DNA of 56,765 bases from JBBDRW01 sp040905265 (GTDB lineage Bacteria; Bacteroidota; Rhodothermia; Balneolales; Balneolaceae): assembly GCA_040905265.1 (NCBI GenBank), contig JBBDRW010000022.1, forward strand, positions 1-56,765, given 5' to 3'. A program made the position numbers and the translations under genes. Below, in pieces: positions 17,201 to 25,624 of the stretch. Within the stretch, counting starts at the first letter, position 1, and the number at the start of each line of letters is the position of its first letter. The notes under the pieces are model-generated. The model was not told the DNA's origin, ran no database searches, and saw nothing but the letters and a program-made list of their open reading frames with translations.

Positions 17201-18430
17201 TTACTGGTTTAAGGTCAATGCCGGAAGGTGCCTCCACTCTTCCCCTTCCGGTATATAAGGGTCACGCCCTCTCATTAGAAAACCGAACCGGATTGCGAGG
17301 ACAGTGAATACAAATTTGAACTGCACATTCTGAAAAAGGAGCGGCTTCAGTTGCCCCAGGTGCGAGATCATATCCATAATCCGTGCATCCGGCAGAGCGT
17401 CACAGAATGCTGCAATGACACTCTTCTGGTCGATATTGGTGATCATCTCCTCATCCCCGCTTTCCCGGTAGACAAGTATATCACGAAGCAACAGTTCAAG
17501 TGAGTTGCAGAGTGCAATCTGCCCTTCGGTATTCAGCTTGCTTTGCCAGTCCTGAATCATCGTGAGCAGCGCAGCGACATCCTGTACATATGCCTTTCTC
17601 AGGAACGACAGGATTTCGTCCCTTGTAGTACGGAGGGCTTCCAGGTCAAAAAAGCGGGTGATGGCGTAGTTCCCGTCTGCAATGCGGGCCATAAAGCGGG
17701 CTTCCTCCGATGAATAGCCTTCATGTGCCTCCAGAGCAGCGGCAATCTCCTTCTCTGCAAGAGGATTCAGGCGGATCTGCTGGCAGCGTGAAAGGATTGT
17801 GGGGAGGAGCCGGTCCTCATTGCCGGTGGTCATCAGAAAGATCACATTTTCCGGCGGCTCCTCAAGCAGCTTGAGAAACGAGTTGGAGGCTTCGTCCCGC
17901 ATCAGTTCGATATCCGTCAGGATAACGACCGTATAGTTCCCTTCATTTGGCTTGAGATACGATTTTGTCCTTATATCTTCCCGATAGTAATCAATCGGGT
18001 AAAACGCCTGGCGGTTTTTGGAACCACTCTTCTCGTGGAGGGCCGGGCGGAGCCTGAAATCGACGATTTCATAGGGATCATCCCGAAGCAGTTCCAGCCG
18101 GGAACGAAGTTCCTGATGCTTTTTGGTATCTGATTTGGTAACGGCTGTCGGAAGAGGGATGAAAAGGTGGATGTCGGGATGAGAGAACCAGTTTGGCTTG
18201 CGTGTTGTTGCCGCCCCCTTGAGATCCGTCAGGTTATCGATTCCGTTGAGGAGTTCTGCAAAAGCGAGTGCAAATGCAGTCTTGCCGCTGCCGGCGGGGC
18301 CGGTAAAGAGATAGGCGTGTCCCATCCGGCCGGATTGAAGCGTACGCCGGATCTGTTCCCGGGCCTGGCTCTGCCCGACCAGCCTCCGGTCCCCGACGTT
18401 GATGTTGTTATAAAGGCCTTCTCTGTTCAT
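17201..18430 (-). CDS. holB: DNA polymerase III delta-prime subunit
   Basis: This is the clamp-loader delta-prime subunit, 409 residues. The AAA+ core has GHAYLFTGPAGSGKTAFALA (Walker A), a DEASNSFLKLLEEPPENVIF stretch and the sensor TILSRCQQIRL, which contains the conserved SRC motif of delta-prime and gamma/tau. The Cys-rich zinc module normally found between Walker A and Walker B is replaced by a Cys-free insert (about residues 65-125, with KPNWFSHPDIHLFIPLP). The C-terminal collar helices follow. Loss of the zinc module occurs in some lineages and would not stop clamp-loader assembly. It lies upstream of dapF and 191 bases from the ccmB stop. Confidence 0.9.
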   Translation of the reverse strand: MNREGLYNNINVGDRRLVGQSQAREQIRRTLQSGRMGHAYLFTGPAGSGKTAFALAFAELLNGIDNLTDLKGAATTRKPNWFSHPDIHLFIPLPTAVTKSDTKKHQELRSRLELLRDDPYEIVDFRLRPALHEKSGSKNRQAFYPIDYYREDIRTKSYLKPNEGNYTVVILTDIELMRDEASNSFLKLLEEPPENVIFLMTTGNEDRLLPTILSRCQQIRLNPLAEKEIAAALEAHEGYSSEEARFMARIADGNYAITRFFDLEALRTTRDEILSFLRKAYVQDVAALLTMIQDWQSKLNTEGQIALCNSLELLLRDILVYRESGDEEMITNIDQKSVIAAFCDALPDARIMDMISHLGQLKPLLFQNVQFKFVFTVLAIRFGFLMRGRDPYIPEGEEWRHLPALTLNQ

Positions 18431-18621
18431 TTTAGAATTTAGAATACAGGTGTCAGGAGTGAAAATGTTGATGCCTGTGCTGAGAGCCTGAAGACTTTAT
18501 TCAGGAGTTATTTTCGAGGGCTTAGTCTCGGACAACATGCTGACTCCAGACTCCTAAAATAAGAGAAAAATGAACGGGAATTAAGGGAAAATAGCGGAAT
18601 TGCTTTACCAGTCTCTTCCGT

Positions 18622-19326
18622 CTATCCAGTCTCCCAGATGTATTCAAACAGGAGGATTCCGGTCGTGATGGTCACACCGGCAAATCCGACCAGAGCCATC
18701 AGATCATTGAGTGCTGCAGGCTCGGTTCCGTCCACCAGAGCAACCCGGGTGACACGGGTTAAAATGAGAAGAAGTGGGACCAGTAGCGGAATGCAGAGTA
18801 CGGAAAAGACAGCTCCCCGGCGATCTGCCCTGGAGATCATAGCAGATGTGAGGGTTGTCACTGCTGCCAGTCCGAGAGCTCCAAATACGATTCCGTTGAT
18901 GAGGTAGAAGACGTTGACGACCATCAGGTTCATCATCACTATATAGAGAGCGAATGTGAAGAGGTTCAGAGCAAGCAGAAAGAGAAAGTTATAGAGAAGT
19001 TTTCCGGTGTATACGTCAGTGGCAGAACCGTGCAGGTGGAGCAGGAGCCAGGTCTTTTGGTCGGTTTCCTGAACGAATGAACGGGCCATGCCGGCCATTG
19101 CGGCAAACAGAATAATGATCCAGACCAATCCGCTTTTGGGGGTAGGGTCGAGTTGATGTGCACGAAGTGTAAAGAGAATCAGAAGCAGGGCAGAACCGGT
19201 AAATGCAAGCATCGTATTCAATGCATACCGGGTTCGCATCTCAAGCATGAAATCCTTCTTGAATACGGCAAAGATGGCCTGAAGCATGGGGGGTAACTCG
19301 GTTTTTTTTGTTCCTTCCGGTGCCAT
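18622..19326 (-). CDS. ccmB: Heme exporter protein B
   Basis: This is the membrane subunit of the CcmAB(C) transporter used in system I cytochrome c maturation. About 234 residues run from ATG 19326 (GGGGG 5 bases upstream); a TTG at 19377 is upstream but has no support. Six membrane helices are predicted, with the CcmB features FKKDFMLEMRTRYALN at the N-terminus and TWLLLHLHGSATDVYTGKLL after the second helix. ccmA, ccmC and other maturation genes are not in the window. The stop is followed by 191 bases holding imperfect GGAGTCTGGAGTC-like repeats before holB. Confidence 0.9.
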   Translation of the reverse strand: MAPEGTKKTELPPMLQAIFAVFKKDFMLEMRTRYALNTMLAFTGSALLLILFTLRAHQLDPTPKSGLVWIIILFAAMAGMARSFVQETDQKTWLLLHLHGSATDVYTGKLLYNFLFLLALNLFTFALYIVMMNLMVVNVFYLINGIVFGALGLAAVTTLTSAMISRADRRGAVFSVLCIPLLVPLLLILTRVTRVALVDGTEPAALNDLMALVGFAGVTITTGILLFEYIWETG

Positions 19327-19473
19327 GTCAACCCCCGTATCGTACGGTTGACATGACACCAGGTTCGGCTGCGTCAAAGTTGCCGGTTTTGGCGGGTTGA
19401 ATCAAGCGGAAAGATCACAGGCAGAAGGTGACGGTCTTGCCCCGTTTTAGTTACCGGCATATTTTACTGCCGC

Positions 19474-19509
19474 CTCAGTAGATTTAACGTAAGCCCGACA
19501 AACTCCTGG
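19474..19509 (+). repeat. Dispersed repeat family B, copy 1
   Basis: CTCAGTAGAT, then TAAGCCCGACAAACTCCTGG. It matches the copies at 43326 and 49807 over most of 36 bases with a few substitutions. It lies in the ccmB-ptsN spacer. Confidence 0.65.
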
Positions 19510-19565
19510 CATCCGTTTCAGAACCGGACTCTGTACTATAAACTGTAAATATATTTTTTATCTTT

Positions 19566-19729
19566 GAGAGGCTTTGCAAAACCGCCTTTTTGCTCAATAT
19601 CGCTGCGCGTTCAAAAAATGTGCTTCGTTATCGGGATTTTAAAATCCTCACATATGCTCAATATGCTGCGGTTTTAAAATCCCTCTGGCCTCGATCTTGA
19701 CCAAAAATTCTGGTTTTTCAAAGCCTCTC
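19566..19729. repeat. Dispersed repeat family A, long copy with terminal inverted repeats
   Basis: The 164-base element is bounded by GAGAGGCTTTG (19566-19576) and its exact reverse complement CAAAGCCTCTC (19719-19729). Inside are TTGCTCAATATCGCTGCGC, CGTTCAAAAAA and a nested pair GGGATTTTAAAATCC/GGTTTTAAAATCCC. It shares internal and end sequence with the element at 35384 and its ends with the hairpin at 36651. It has no coding capacity. The form resembles a small non-autonomous inverted-repeat element, but no matching transposase is visible here. Confidence 0.7.
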
Positions 19730-19798
19730 TATGGGCATTCATGTCCAGAATAGACTGGTTGTCCGGTTTTAATACAAAGCAGTGTTCGCAGGTTTTCA

Positions 19799-20269
19799 AT
19801 GAATATATACTCACTATTAACCGAAGAGACGATTCTAACCGATATGAGGGTCAAAGACAAGGAGGCGCTGTTGAATCGTCTTATTGATCTTCTCTCCGAT
19901 CAGGTCACGGATAAGCAGTTATCGGCCATACGGAGTGCCGTATTTGAACGGGAGAAGATCATGTCCACCGGAGTAGGGAAAGGGTTGGCAATCCCGCATG
20001 GAAAATCGGCTGAAATCGATACAAATTATGCCAGCTTTGCCACTCTGGCTGAACCCATTCAGTATGATTCGATCGATGAGAAACCTGTTGAGGTTGTTTT
20101 TTTGCTGGTTGGCCCGGAATCGAAAAACAGTGCGCATATCAAACTTCTCAGCCGGATCTCCCGGTTAATGAACAACGAGAATTTTCGGGCCAGATTGAAT
20201 GATTGTACAACCCCGGGTGAAATTATAGAAGTCTTTACCAGTGAAGAAGATCGACATTTTGAAAATTAA
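19799..20269 (+). CDS. ptsN: PTS IIA-like nitrogen regulatory protein PtsN
   Basis: This is a cytoplasmic EIIA(Ntr/Fru)-type phosphoacceptor of 156 residues. The phosphorylated His is His67 in GLAIPHGK, with REKIMSTGVGKG just before it, both diagnostic. EIIA-Ntr proteins regulate transport and metabolism by protein contact instead of moving sugar. No membrane PTS subunit is encoded nearby, supporting a regulatory role, and hprK occurs at 7.7 kb. It begins a plus-strand run and is followed 9 bases later by dacB. Confidence 0.92.
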   Translation: MNIYSLLTEETILTDMRVKDKEALLNRLIDLLSDQVTDKQLSAIRSAVFEREKIMSTGVGKGLAIPHGKSAEIDTNYASFATLAEPIQYDSIDEKPVEVVFLLVGPESKNSAHIKLLSRISRLMNNENFRARLNDCTTPGEIIEVFTSEEDRHFEN

Positions 20270-20278
20270 CCGGTAACT

Positions 20279-21736
20279 ATGTCCGTTTGGGCTGTAATCA
20301 AAACTTCTCTGTTCGGCCTGTCTGCCATCTGTATGATGGCTCCGGAGATGTTGCAGGCACAACTGTCGGAACCAATTCAGGCAATCGTTGAGAGTGGCAG
20401 GACAGGAGACAGTTTTTGGGCGGTTGTGGTTACGGACAGCAGCGGCCGGTATCTGGAAGATTATAATCGGGAGAAACTGATCCGGCCTGCTTCCAACTTC
20501 AAACTTGTGACGTCTGCCGCTGCGCTCCATACCCTTGGACCGGATTACACCTATACCACATCTCTCTATGCCATCGGCCGGCAGGAGGGAAACCGATGGA
20601 ATGGTGATCTGTTAATACGGGGAGCCGGAGACCCATCTATTAGTGGAGAGTTTGCCGATGGAAATGCACTTTTTCTGTTCGAGAAGTGGAGAGAACGGCT
20701 CCAGTCGATGGGGATCGAGCAGATTGACGGCAACCTGATCGGTAATGAGAGTTATTTTGATGACATTCCCTATCCGAGGGGATGGGAGTGGGACGACCTG
20801 ACTTTCTACTATGCACCGGAGATCAACGCTCTCTCCTTTAACAATAATGCGGTCGAACTGGAAGTGCTTGCCGATGGGCCTGTCGGCTCGACTCCGAACA
20901 TTCAGTGGTTCCCATTCAATACCCCTTATGTCGAATTTATCAATGAACAATTGATCACACCGGCCCAGGCGTCCTATGATGAATCCTACAGGAGGGAACT
21001 GGGGTCCAACACGATCTATTTGCGAAGCACACTTCCACAGGGGTATTACGAGAGTGAACCGCTGACAGTTGCCCGTCCCTCTCTCTACTTTTTAGATACG
21101 TTTAAACGGTTTTTGGAACAGGGAGGAATCCAGGTTTCCGGGCAGTTAATCCCGGACCGACAGCCCCGGGACTGGAGCCAGTTCCAGCTTCTGGACGAAC
21201 ACAAGTCGGTGCCTCTCATCCGGATGATTGAGAGAAAAAATCGTGAGAGTGATAATTTCTACGCCGAAATGATACTCAAAACCATGGCGGCAGAAACCTA
21301 CCAGACGGAGGGGACAACCGAATTGGGTATCGAGATTGTGGAGCAGTTTATGTCGGAGGCCGGTATCGATACTGCCCAGGTACGCATGAGGGATGGATCC
21401 GGGCTGGCGCCGGCGACCCTGATCAAAGCCGGCGACCTGAACCGGCTTCTTCAGCATATCAAAGGGTATGACTGGTATGAGCTCTATTATCAGACTCTCT
21501 CTGTTGCCGGGGTAAACGGAACTCTGCAATACAGGTTTCAGAACAGCCCGGTCAAAAACCGGTTTTACGGCAAGACCGGATTTATGTCCGGTATCCGTGT
21601 TTTGACAGGGTATCTGACGACGCAGAGCGGTGAACAACTGGTGGTTACCATTGCAACGAACCACTATACGGTTCGGACTTCTACTGTGGATGTCTTGCAT
21701 GAGAGGATCCTGGAATACCTCTATAACATTTACTGA
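20279..21736 (+). CDS. dacB: D-alanyl-D-alanine carboxypeptidase/endopeptidase (PBP4, DacB type)
   Basis: This exported low-molecular-mass penicillin-binding protein of 485 residues trims and opens peptidoglycan peptides. A signal peptide ends near MLQAQ. All three active-site motifs are present: SxxK as Ser72-Asn-Phe-Lys75 in IRPASNFK, SxN as SDN near residue 324 (ESDNFYAEM), and KTG near 432 (FYGKTGFMSG). The long insert between SxxK and SxN is typical of class C type PBP4. It is 9 bases from ptsN and probably shares its transcript. Confidence 0.93.
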   Translation: MSVWAVIKTSLFGLSAICMMAPEMLQAQLSEPIQAIVESGRTGDSFWAVVVTDSSGRYLEDYNREKLIRPASNFKLVTSAAALHTLGPDYTYTTSLYAIGRQEGNRWNGDLLIRGAGDPSISGEFADGNALFLFEKWRERLQSMGIEQIDGNLIGNESYFDDIPYPRGWEWDDLTFYYAPEINALSFNNNAVELEVLADGPVGSTPNIQWFPFNTPYVEFINEQLITPAQASYDESYRRELGSNTIYLRSTLPQGYYESEPLTVARPSLYFLDTFKRFLEQGGIQVSGQLIPDRQPRDWSQFQLLDEHKSVPLIRMIERKNRESDNFYAEMILKTMAAETYQTEGTTELGIEIVEQFMSEAGIDTAQVRMRDGSGLAPATLIKAGDLNRLLQHIKGYDWYELYYQTLSVAGVNGTLQYRFQNSPVKNRFYGKTGFMSGIRVLTGYLTTQSGEQLVVTIATNHYTVRTSTVDVLHERILEYLYNIY

Positions 21737-21786
21737 GAAAATGTGTACTCTGCACCGGAAACAGCATGTGCACCTGATGTGACTGA

Positions 21787-23160
21787 ATGGCAAATCGGAC
21801 CCATACCATACTGATTACGGATGACGAAAAGAGCATCCGGAATACATTGAGGGAGATACTCGAGTATGAAGGGTACACTGTGCTTGAGGCGGAACAGGGG
21901 GAGGAGGCGCTCGACATACTGGCAGAGAAGCAGATCGACCTGATGCTGCTGGATATCAAAATGAAAGGAATGGACGGAATAGATGTTCTGAAGAACGTCA
22001 TGGATCGCAAGCTCGGAATTCCGGTCATCATGATCTCCGGGCATGGAAATATCCAGGTCGCTGTAGAGGCGACAAAAATGGGGGCGTACGACTTTCTGGA
22101 GAAGCCACCTGACCTGAACCGGCTTCTGGTCACACTTCGAAATGCACTGGAAGTCCGGAAGCTGTCGGACGAGAACAGAAAGATGCGCAGTGAGCTTCAT
22201 GGTATCAAGGAGATGATCGGGGAGAGCCATGCCTTGGAAGAGATTCGTACCGTTATCAAAAAAATTGCACCCAGCAAGAGCAGGGTTTTGATCACGGGAG
22301 AAAACGGGACTGGCAAAGAGCTTGTTGCCAGGTGGATTCACGCAAAAAGTGACAGATGTGATCAACCGTTCATCGATGTAAACTGTGCAGCTATTCCGGC
22401 AGAACTGCTGGAGAGTGAGCTGTTCGGACATGAAAAAGGAGCCTTTACCGGCGCCGAAACCAGCCGTACCGGCAAGTTTGAGCAGGCGGACGGGGGAACC
22501 CTGTTTCTGGATGAGATCGGAGATATGAGCCTGGAGGCTCAATCGAAAGTACTCCGGGTACTTCAGGAGCATGAGCTGACCAAAGTGGGAGGGAGTCAAC
22601 GAATACCGGTTGATGTCCGGATTCTGGCAGCCACCAACAAGAATCTGGAGGAGGAGATATCGGCGAACAATTTTCGGGAAGATCTCTTTCACAGAATCAA
22701 TGTAATTCCTATTCATGTACCACCGCTCAGGAATCGCAGTGAGGATATTCCGCTGCTTGCCAACACATTTCTGAAACAGTTGAGCAACCGTGACATCATC
22801 TTCTCCGGAAAGAGCTTTGATGAAGAGTCACTTGCGAAGATGCAAGAGATGCCCTGGACCGGCAATGTCCGTGAACTCTACAATGTTGTGGAACGTCTTG
22901 CTCTGCTCTCATCCGGCAATGTAATCGGGGTGAAGGACCTGGACAGGCTGGTCACATCGAAGAAGAGCCGGGAGGGGATGGTCGATCAATTGATTTACAA
23001 AATGGATACCTTTCAGGAGTTCAAGGAGGAGGCAGAGCGGATTTTCCTGATTCAAAAACTTGAAAAAAATGACTGGAATATCTCTCGGACTGCGGAAGAG
23101 ATTCAGATTCAAAGAAGTCATATTTATAACAAAATTAAAAAATACGACATCGAAAAATAG
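21787..23160 (+). CDS. Sigma-54-dependent response regulator (NtrC/NtrX type)
   Basis: This is a transcription activator of 457 residues with three domains: receiver (1-120, phospho-Asp56 in LMLLDIKMKG), AAA+ ATPase (145-375) and a C-terminal Fis-type helix-turn-helix (about 415-457). The Walker A is GENGTGKE (171-178), the sigma-54 contact loop GAFTGA is intact at 219-224, and GGTLFLDEIGDMS is the Walker B. It should therefore activate RpoN promoters. The partner histidine kinase is not in the window. It starts 50 bases after dacB and ends 2 bases before folD, so it is embedded in a mixed operon; a link to cell-wall or nitrogen control through ptsN is only a guess. Confidence 0.92.
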   Translation: MANRTHTILITDDEKSIRNTLREILEYEGYTVLEAEQGEEALDILAEKQIDLMLLDIKMKGMDGIDVLKNVMDRKLGIPVIMISGHGNIQVAVEATKMGAYDFLEKPPDLNRLLVTLRNALEVRKLSDENRKMRSELHGIKEMIGESHALEEIRTVIKKIAPSKSRVLITGENGTGKELVARWIHAKSDRCDQPFIDVNCAAIPAELLESELFGHEKGAFTGAETSRTGKFEQADGGTLFLDEIGDMSLEAQSKVLRVLQEHELTKVGGSQRIPVDVRILAATNKNLEEEISANNFREDLFHRINVIPIHVPPLRNRSEDIPLLANTFLKQLSNRDIIFSGKSFDEESLAKMQEMPWTGNVRELYNVVERLALLSSGNVIGVKDLDRLVTSKKSREGMVDQLIYKMDTFQEFKEEAERIFLIQKLEKNDWNISRTAEEIQIQRSHIYNKIKKYDIEK

Positions 23161-23162
23161 TT

Positions 23163-24053
23163 ATGAGTGCACAACTGATTGACGGTAAGAAAGTCGCTGA
23201 AACTATCCGCCTGCAGGTTCGGGAAGATGTTAACGATTGGGTTTCATCCGGATCACGCCGCCCGTTCCTTCAGGTTATACAGGTCGGAACCGATCCAGCC
23301 TCAACGAGCTACATCCGCTCCAAAACAAGGGCGTGTGAACATGTTGGAATTGATACGAACACCAGAAATCTGCCCGATACGATCTCTGCGAAAGGGTTGA
23401 AAGATGTGATTAGCGACTGCAACCGGGACGATTCCATCGACGGAATCCTGGTTCAACTGCCACTGCCCGGCCATCTCTCTTCACTGGATGTAATCGAGTG
23501 CATCGATCACCGAAAAGATGTCGACGGGTTCCATCCGATGAATGTTGGCCGGCTCTCTGTCGATCAGCCCACTTTTCGCTCCTGTACACCGGCCGGCATC
23601 TTTGAGCTCTTCAAATACTACAGCATTCCGGTCAAGAGCAAACATGCCGTTGTAGTAGGTGCCAGCAACATTGTCGGGACCCCGATGGCAATTATGCTGT
23701 CTCGCGAGAACACAAGCGGAAAAGCGACCACGACGATCTGTCACAAGTTTACCAAAGATTTGACTCTCCATACCATCAATGCCGATATCCTGATTGTTGC
23801 AGCCGGCCAACCGAATCTGATTAAGGGAGAGATGGTGAAGGAGGGTGTAGTGGTGATCGATGTCGGGATCAACCGCATTGCAGATGAGACTCGTGAATCC
23901 GGGTATCGGCTCACCGGGGATTGTGATTTCGAGAGTGTCCGTCAAAAGGCGAGCTGGATCACACCCGTACCGGGCGGAGTCGGGCCGATGACGGTTGCAA
24001 TGTTGATGAAGAATACGCTTTTGGCTGCCAAAAAATCGATTTATCCGGAGTAA
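23163..24053 (+). CDS. folD: Methylenetetrahydrofolate dehydrogenase/cyclohydrolase
   Basis: This bifunctional one-carbon enzyme interconverts 5,10-methylene-, methenyl- and 10-formyl-THF. It has 296 residues, normal length. The catalytic SYIRSKTRACEHVGI contains the Tyr/Lys pair, DGILVQLPLP is the family signature, and VVVGASNIVGTPMA is the NADP-binding loop. The closing TPVPGGVGPMTVAMLM is intact. It starts 2 bases after the response regulator stop. Confidence 0.97.
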   Translation: MSAQLIDGKKVAETIRLQVREDVNDWVSSGSRRPFLQVIQVGTDPASTSYIRSKTRACEHVGIDTNTRNLPDTISAKGLKDVISDCNRDDSIDGILVQLPLPGHLSSLDVIECIDHRKDVDGFHPMNVGRLSVDQPTFRSCTPAGIFELFKYYSIPVKSKHAVVVGASNIVGTPMAIMLSRENTSGKATTTICHKFTKDLTLHTINADILIVAAGQPNLIKGEMVKEGVVVIDVGINRIADETRESGYRLTGDCDFESVRQKASWITPVPGGVGPMTVAMLMKNTLLAAKKSIYPE

Positions 24054-24144
24054 AACCACTCTTCATATTGCTGATGAACTTGTTTATCTTTTTCCTCTTT
24101 CCATACTGAACCGGAATTTGTAACCGAATTGTAAACGACGTTTC

Positions 24145-25596
24145 ATGTCTACCATCTCGAACAAGAAGTACGAAGCTGTGATCGGCCTTGAAGTCCATGC
24201 CCAGCTCCTGACGGAGAGCAAGGCTTTTGCTCCGGTCTCCACAGAATTCGGGGGCGCACCCAATACACAGGTCACCCCACTCTGTCTCGGACATCCCGGT
24301 ACACTCCCGGTTTTGAATGAGAACCTGGTCAGGTTCACGATATTGATGGGGCTGGCGACCGACTGCAGGGTCGCTGAGAAATCGATTTTTGCCAGAAAGA
24401 ACTACTTTTATCCCGACCTTCCAAAAGGGTACCAGATCTCCCAGTTTGAGACCCCGATCTGTTTTGAAGGGCATATTGACATCGAGCTGGAGGAGTACAA
24501 CAAGAGGATCGGCCTGACCCGGATTCATATGGAGGAGGATGCAGGCAAGTCTATTCACGATCAGGATCCACAACATACTCTGGTCGACCTGAATCGTGCC
24601 GGAGTCCCTTTGATTGAAATCGTCTCCGAACCGGATCTTCGGACCCCGCAGGAGGCATACGCCTATCTGACCCGGATCAAGCAGATCGTGCAGTATCTTG
24701 GAATTTGTGACGGAAATATGGAAGAGGGGAGCCTCCGGTGTGATGCCAATGTCTCTATCCGGCCGAGAGGGCAGAAGGAGCTTGGAACCCGGACCGAATT
24801 GAAAAACATGAACTCCTTCCGGAATGTGGAACGGGCGATCACCTTTGAAATCGAGCGGCAGATAGAGCTTGTTGAATCGGGTGGCGAAGTGGTTCAGCAG
24901 ACTCTTCTTTGGGACTCCAGCAAACTGGAAACCCGTCAGATGCGTTCCAAGGAGGAGGCCCACGACTACCGGTATTTTCCCGAGCCGGATATTCCTCCGA
25001 TAGTGATAACCGAAGAGCTGCTCAGCGAGATCCGTTCCGAACTCCCCGAACTGCCGAACGTCCGGCTGAAACGCTTTATCGAGGAGCTTGGGTTGAGTGA
25101 AGAGGATGCCCGTACGTTGACCGAAGAGCGGGCGATTGCCGACTATTTTGAATGGGTACTGGAGTCGCTGAATGAGCCGAAAGCAGTGGCCAATGTAGTC
25201 ATGACGGAAGTTCTGCGTGTATTGAATGAGCAGAGTATCACGGTCGAAAACTTTCCACTGGAACCGGAGAGGCTTGCCGGCCTGATCGGGTTAAAACAGG
25301 AGGACAAGATCAACTCCTCGGCCATGCAGGAGATCTTTAACGAGATGCTCGGGGATAAACGGCCTGCAAAAGAACTTGCAGAAGAGATGAATTTGTTACA
25401 GGTTTCTGATACCGGATTTATCGATCCCATTATCGACAAGGCGATTGAGGATCATCCGGATGAGACGAAACGATACAGAGAAGGGAAAAAACAGTTGATA
25501 GGATTCTTCATTGGCAAGGTAATGCAGCAATCCAAGGGGAAAGCGAATCCAAAACAGGTACGGGAATTATTAATGCAGAAACTGGATCGTGAATAG
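24145..25596 (+). CDS. gatB: Aspartyl/glutamyl-tRNA amidotransferase subunit B
   Basis: This is the kinase/tRNA-binding subunit of GatCAB, which amidates misacylated Glu-tRNA(Gln) or Asp-tRNA(Asn). It has 483 residues, full length. The opening YEAVIGLEVHAQLLTESKAF, the YPDLPKGYQISQFE and RIHMEEDAGKS segments and the C-terminal YqeY-like domain are all present. An unusual point is AFAPVSTEFGGAPNTQVTP, where many homologues have CxC zinc cysteines before the N-T segment; here only CLGHPGTLP retains a Cys. gatA and gatC are not in the window. A 91-base gap follows folD. Confidence 0.95.
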   Translation: MSTISNKKYEAVIGLEVHAQLLTESKAFAPVSTEFGGAPNTQVTPLCLGHPGTLPVLNENLVRFTILMGLATDCRVAEKSIFARKNYFYPDLPKGYQISQFETPICFEGHIDIELEEYNKRIGLTRIHMEEDAGKSIHDQDPQHTLVDLNRAGVPLIEIVSEPDLRTPQEAYAYLTRIKQIVQYLGICDGNMEEGSLRCDANVSIRPRGQKELGTRTELKNMNSFRNVERAITFEIERQIELVESGGEVVQQTLLWDSSKLETRQMRSKEEAHDYRYFPEPDIPPIVITEELLSEIRSELPELPNVRLKRFIEELGLSEEDARTLTEERAIADYFEWVLESLNEPKAVANVVMTEVLRVLNEQSITVENFPLEPERLAGLIGLKQEDKINSSAMQEIFNEMLGDKRPAKELAEEMNLLQVSDTGFIDPIIDKAIEDHPDETKRYREGKKQLIGFFIGKVMQQSKGKANPKQVRELLMQKLDRE

Positions 25597-25624
25597 TGCA
25601 CGCCTCCCGTTTATACGATCGATT

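Larger units (their letters stand above)
19327..19798. other. Intergenic region with two repeat elements between ccmB and ptsN
   Basis: This 472-base spacer divides a minus-strand from a plus-strand gene run and must hold both promoters. No open frame with family similarity was seen. Bases 19474-19509 are a copy of the CAGTAGAT...CCGACA(A/G)ACTCCTGG repeat. Bases 19566-19729 are an AT-rich element with perfect 11-base terminal inverted repeats. The remaining 69 bases before ptsN show no clear sigma-70 promoter. Confidence 0.7.

Noticed and set aside
23959..24963. Long open frame antisense to folD/gatB
   Set aside because: gatB and folD are clearly coding on the plus strand; the antisense translation has no domain logic.
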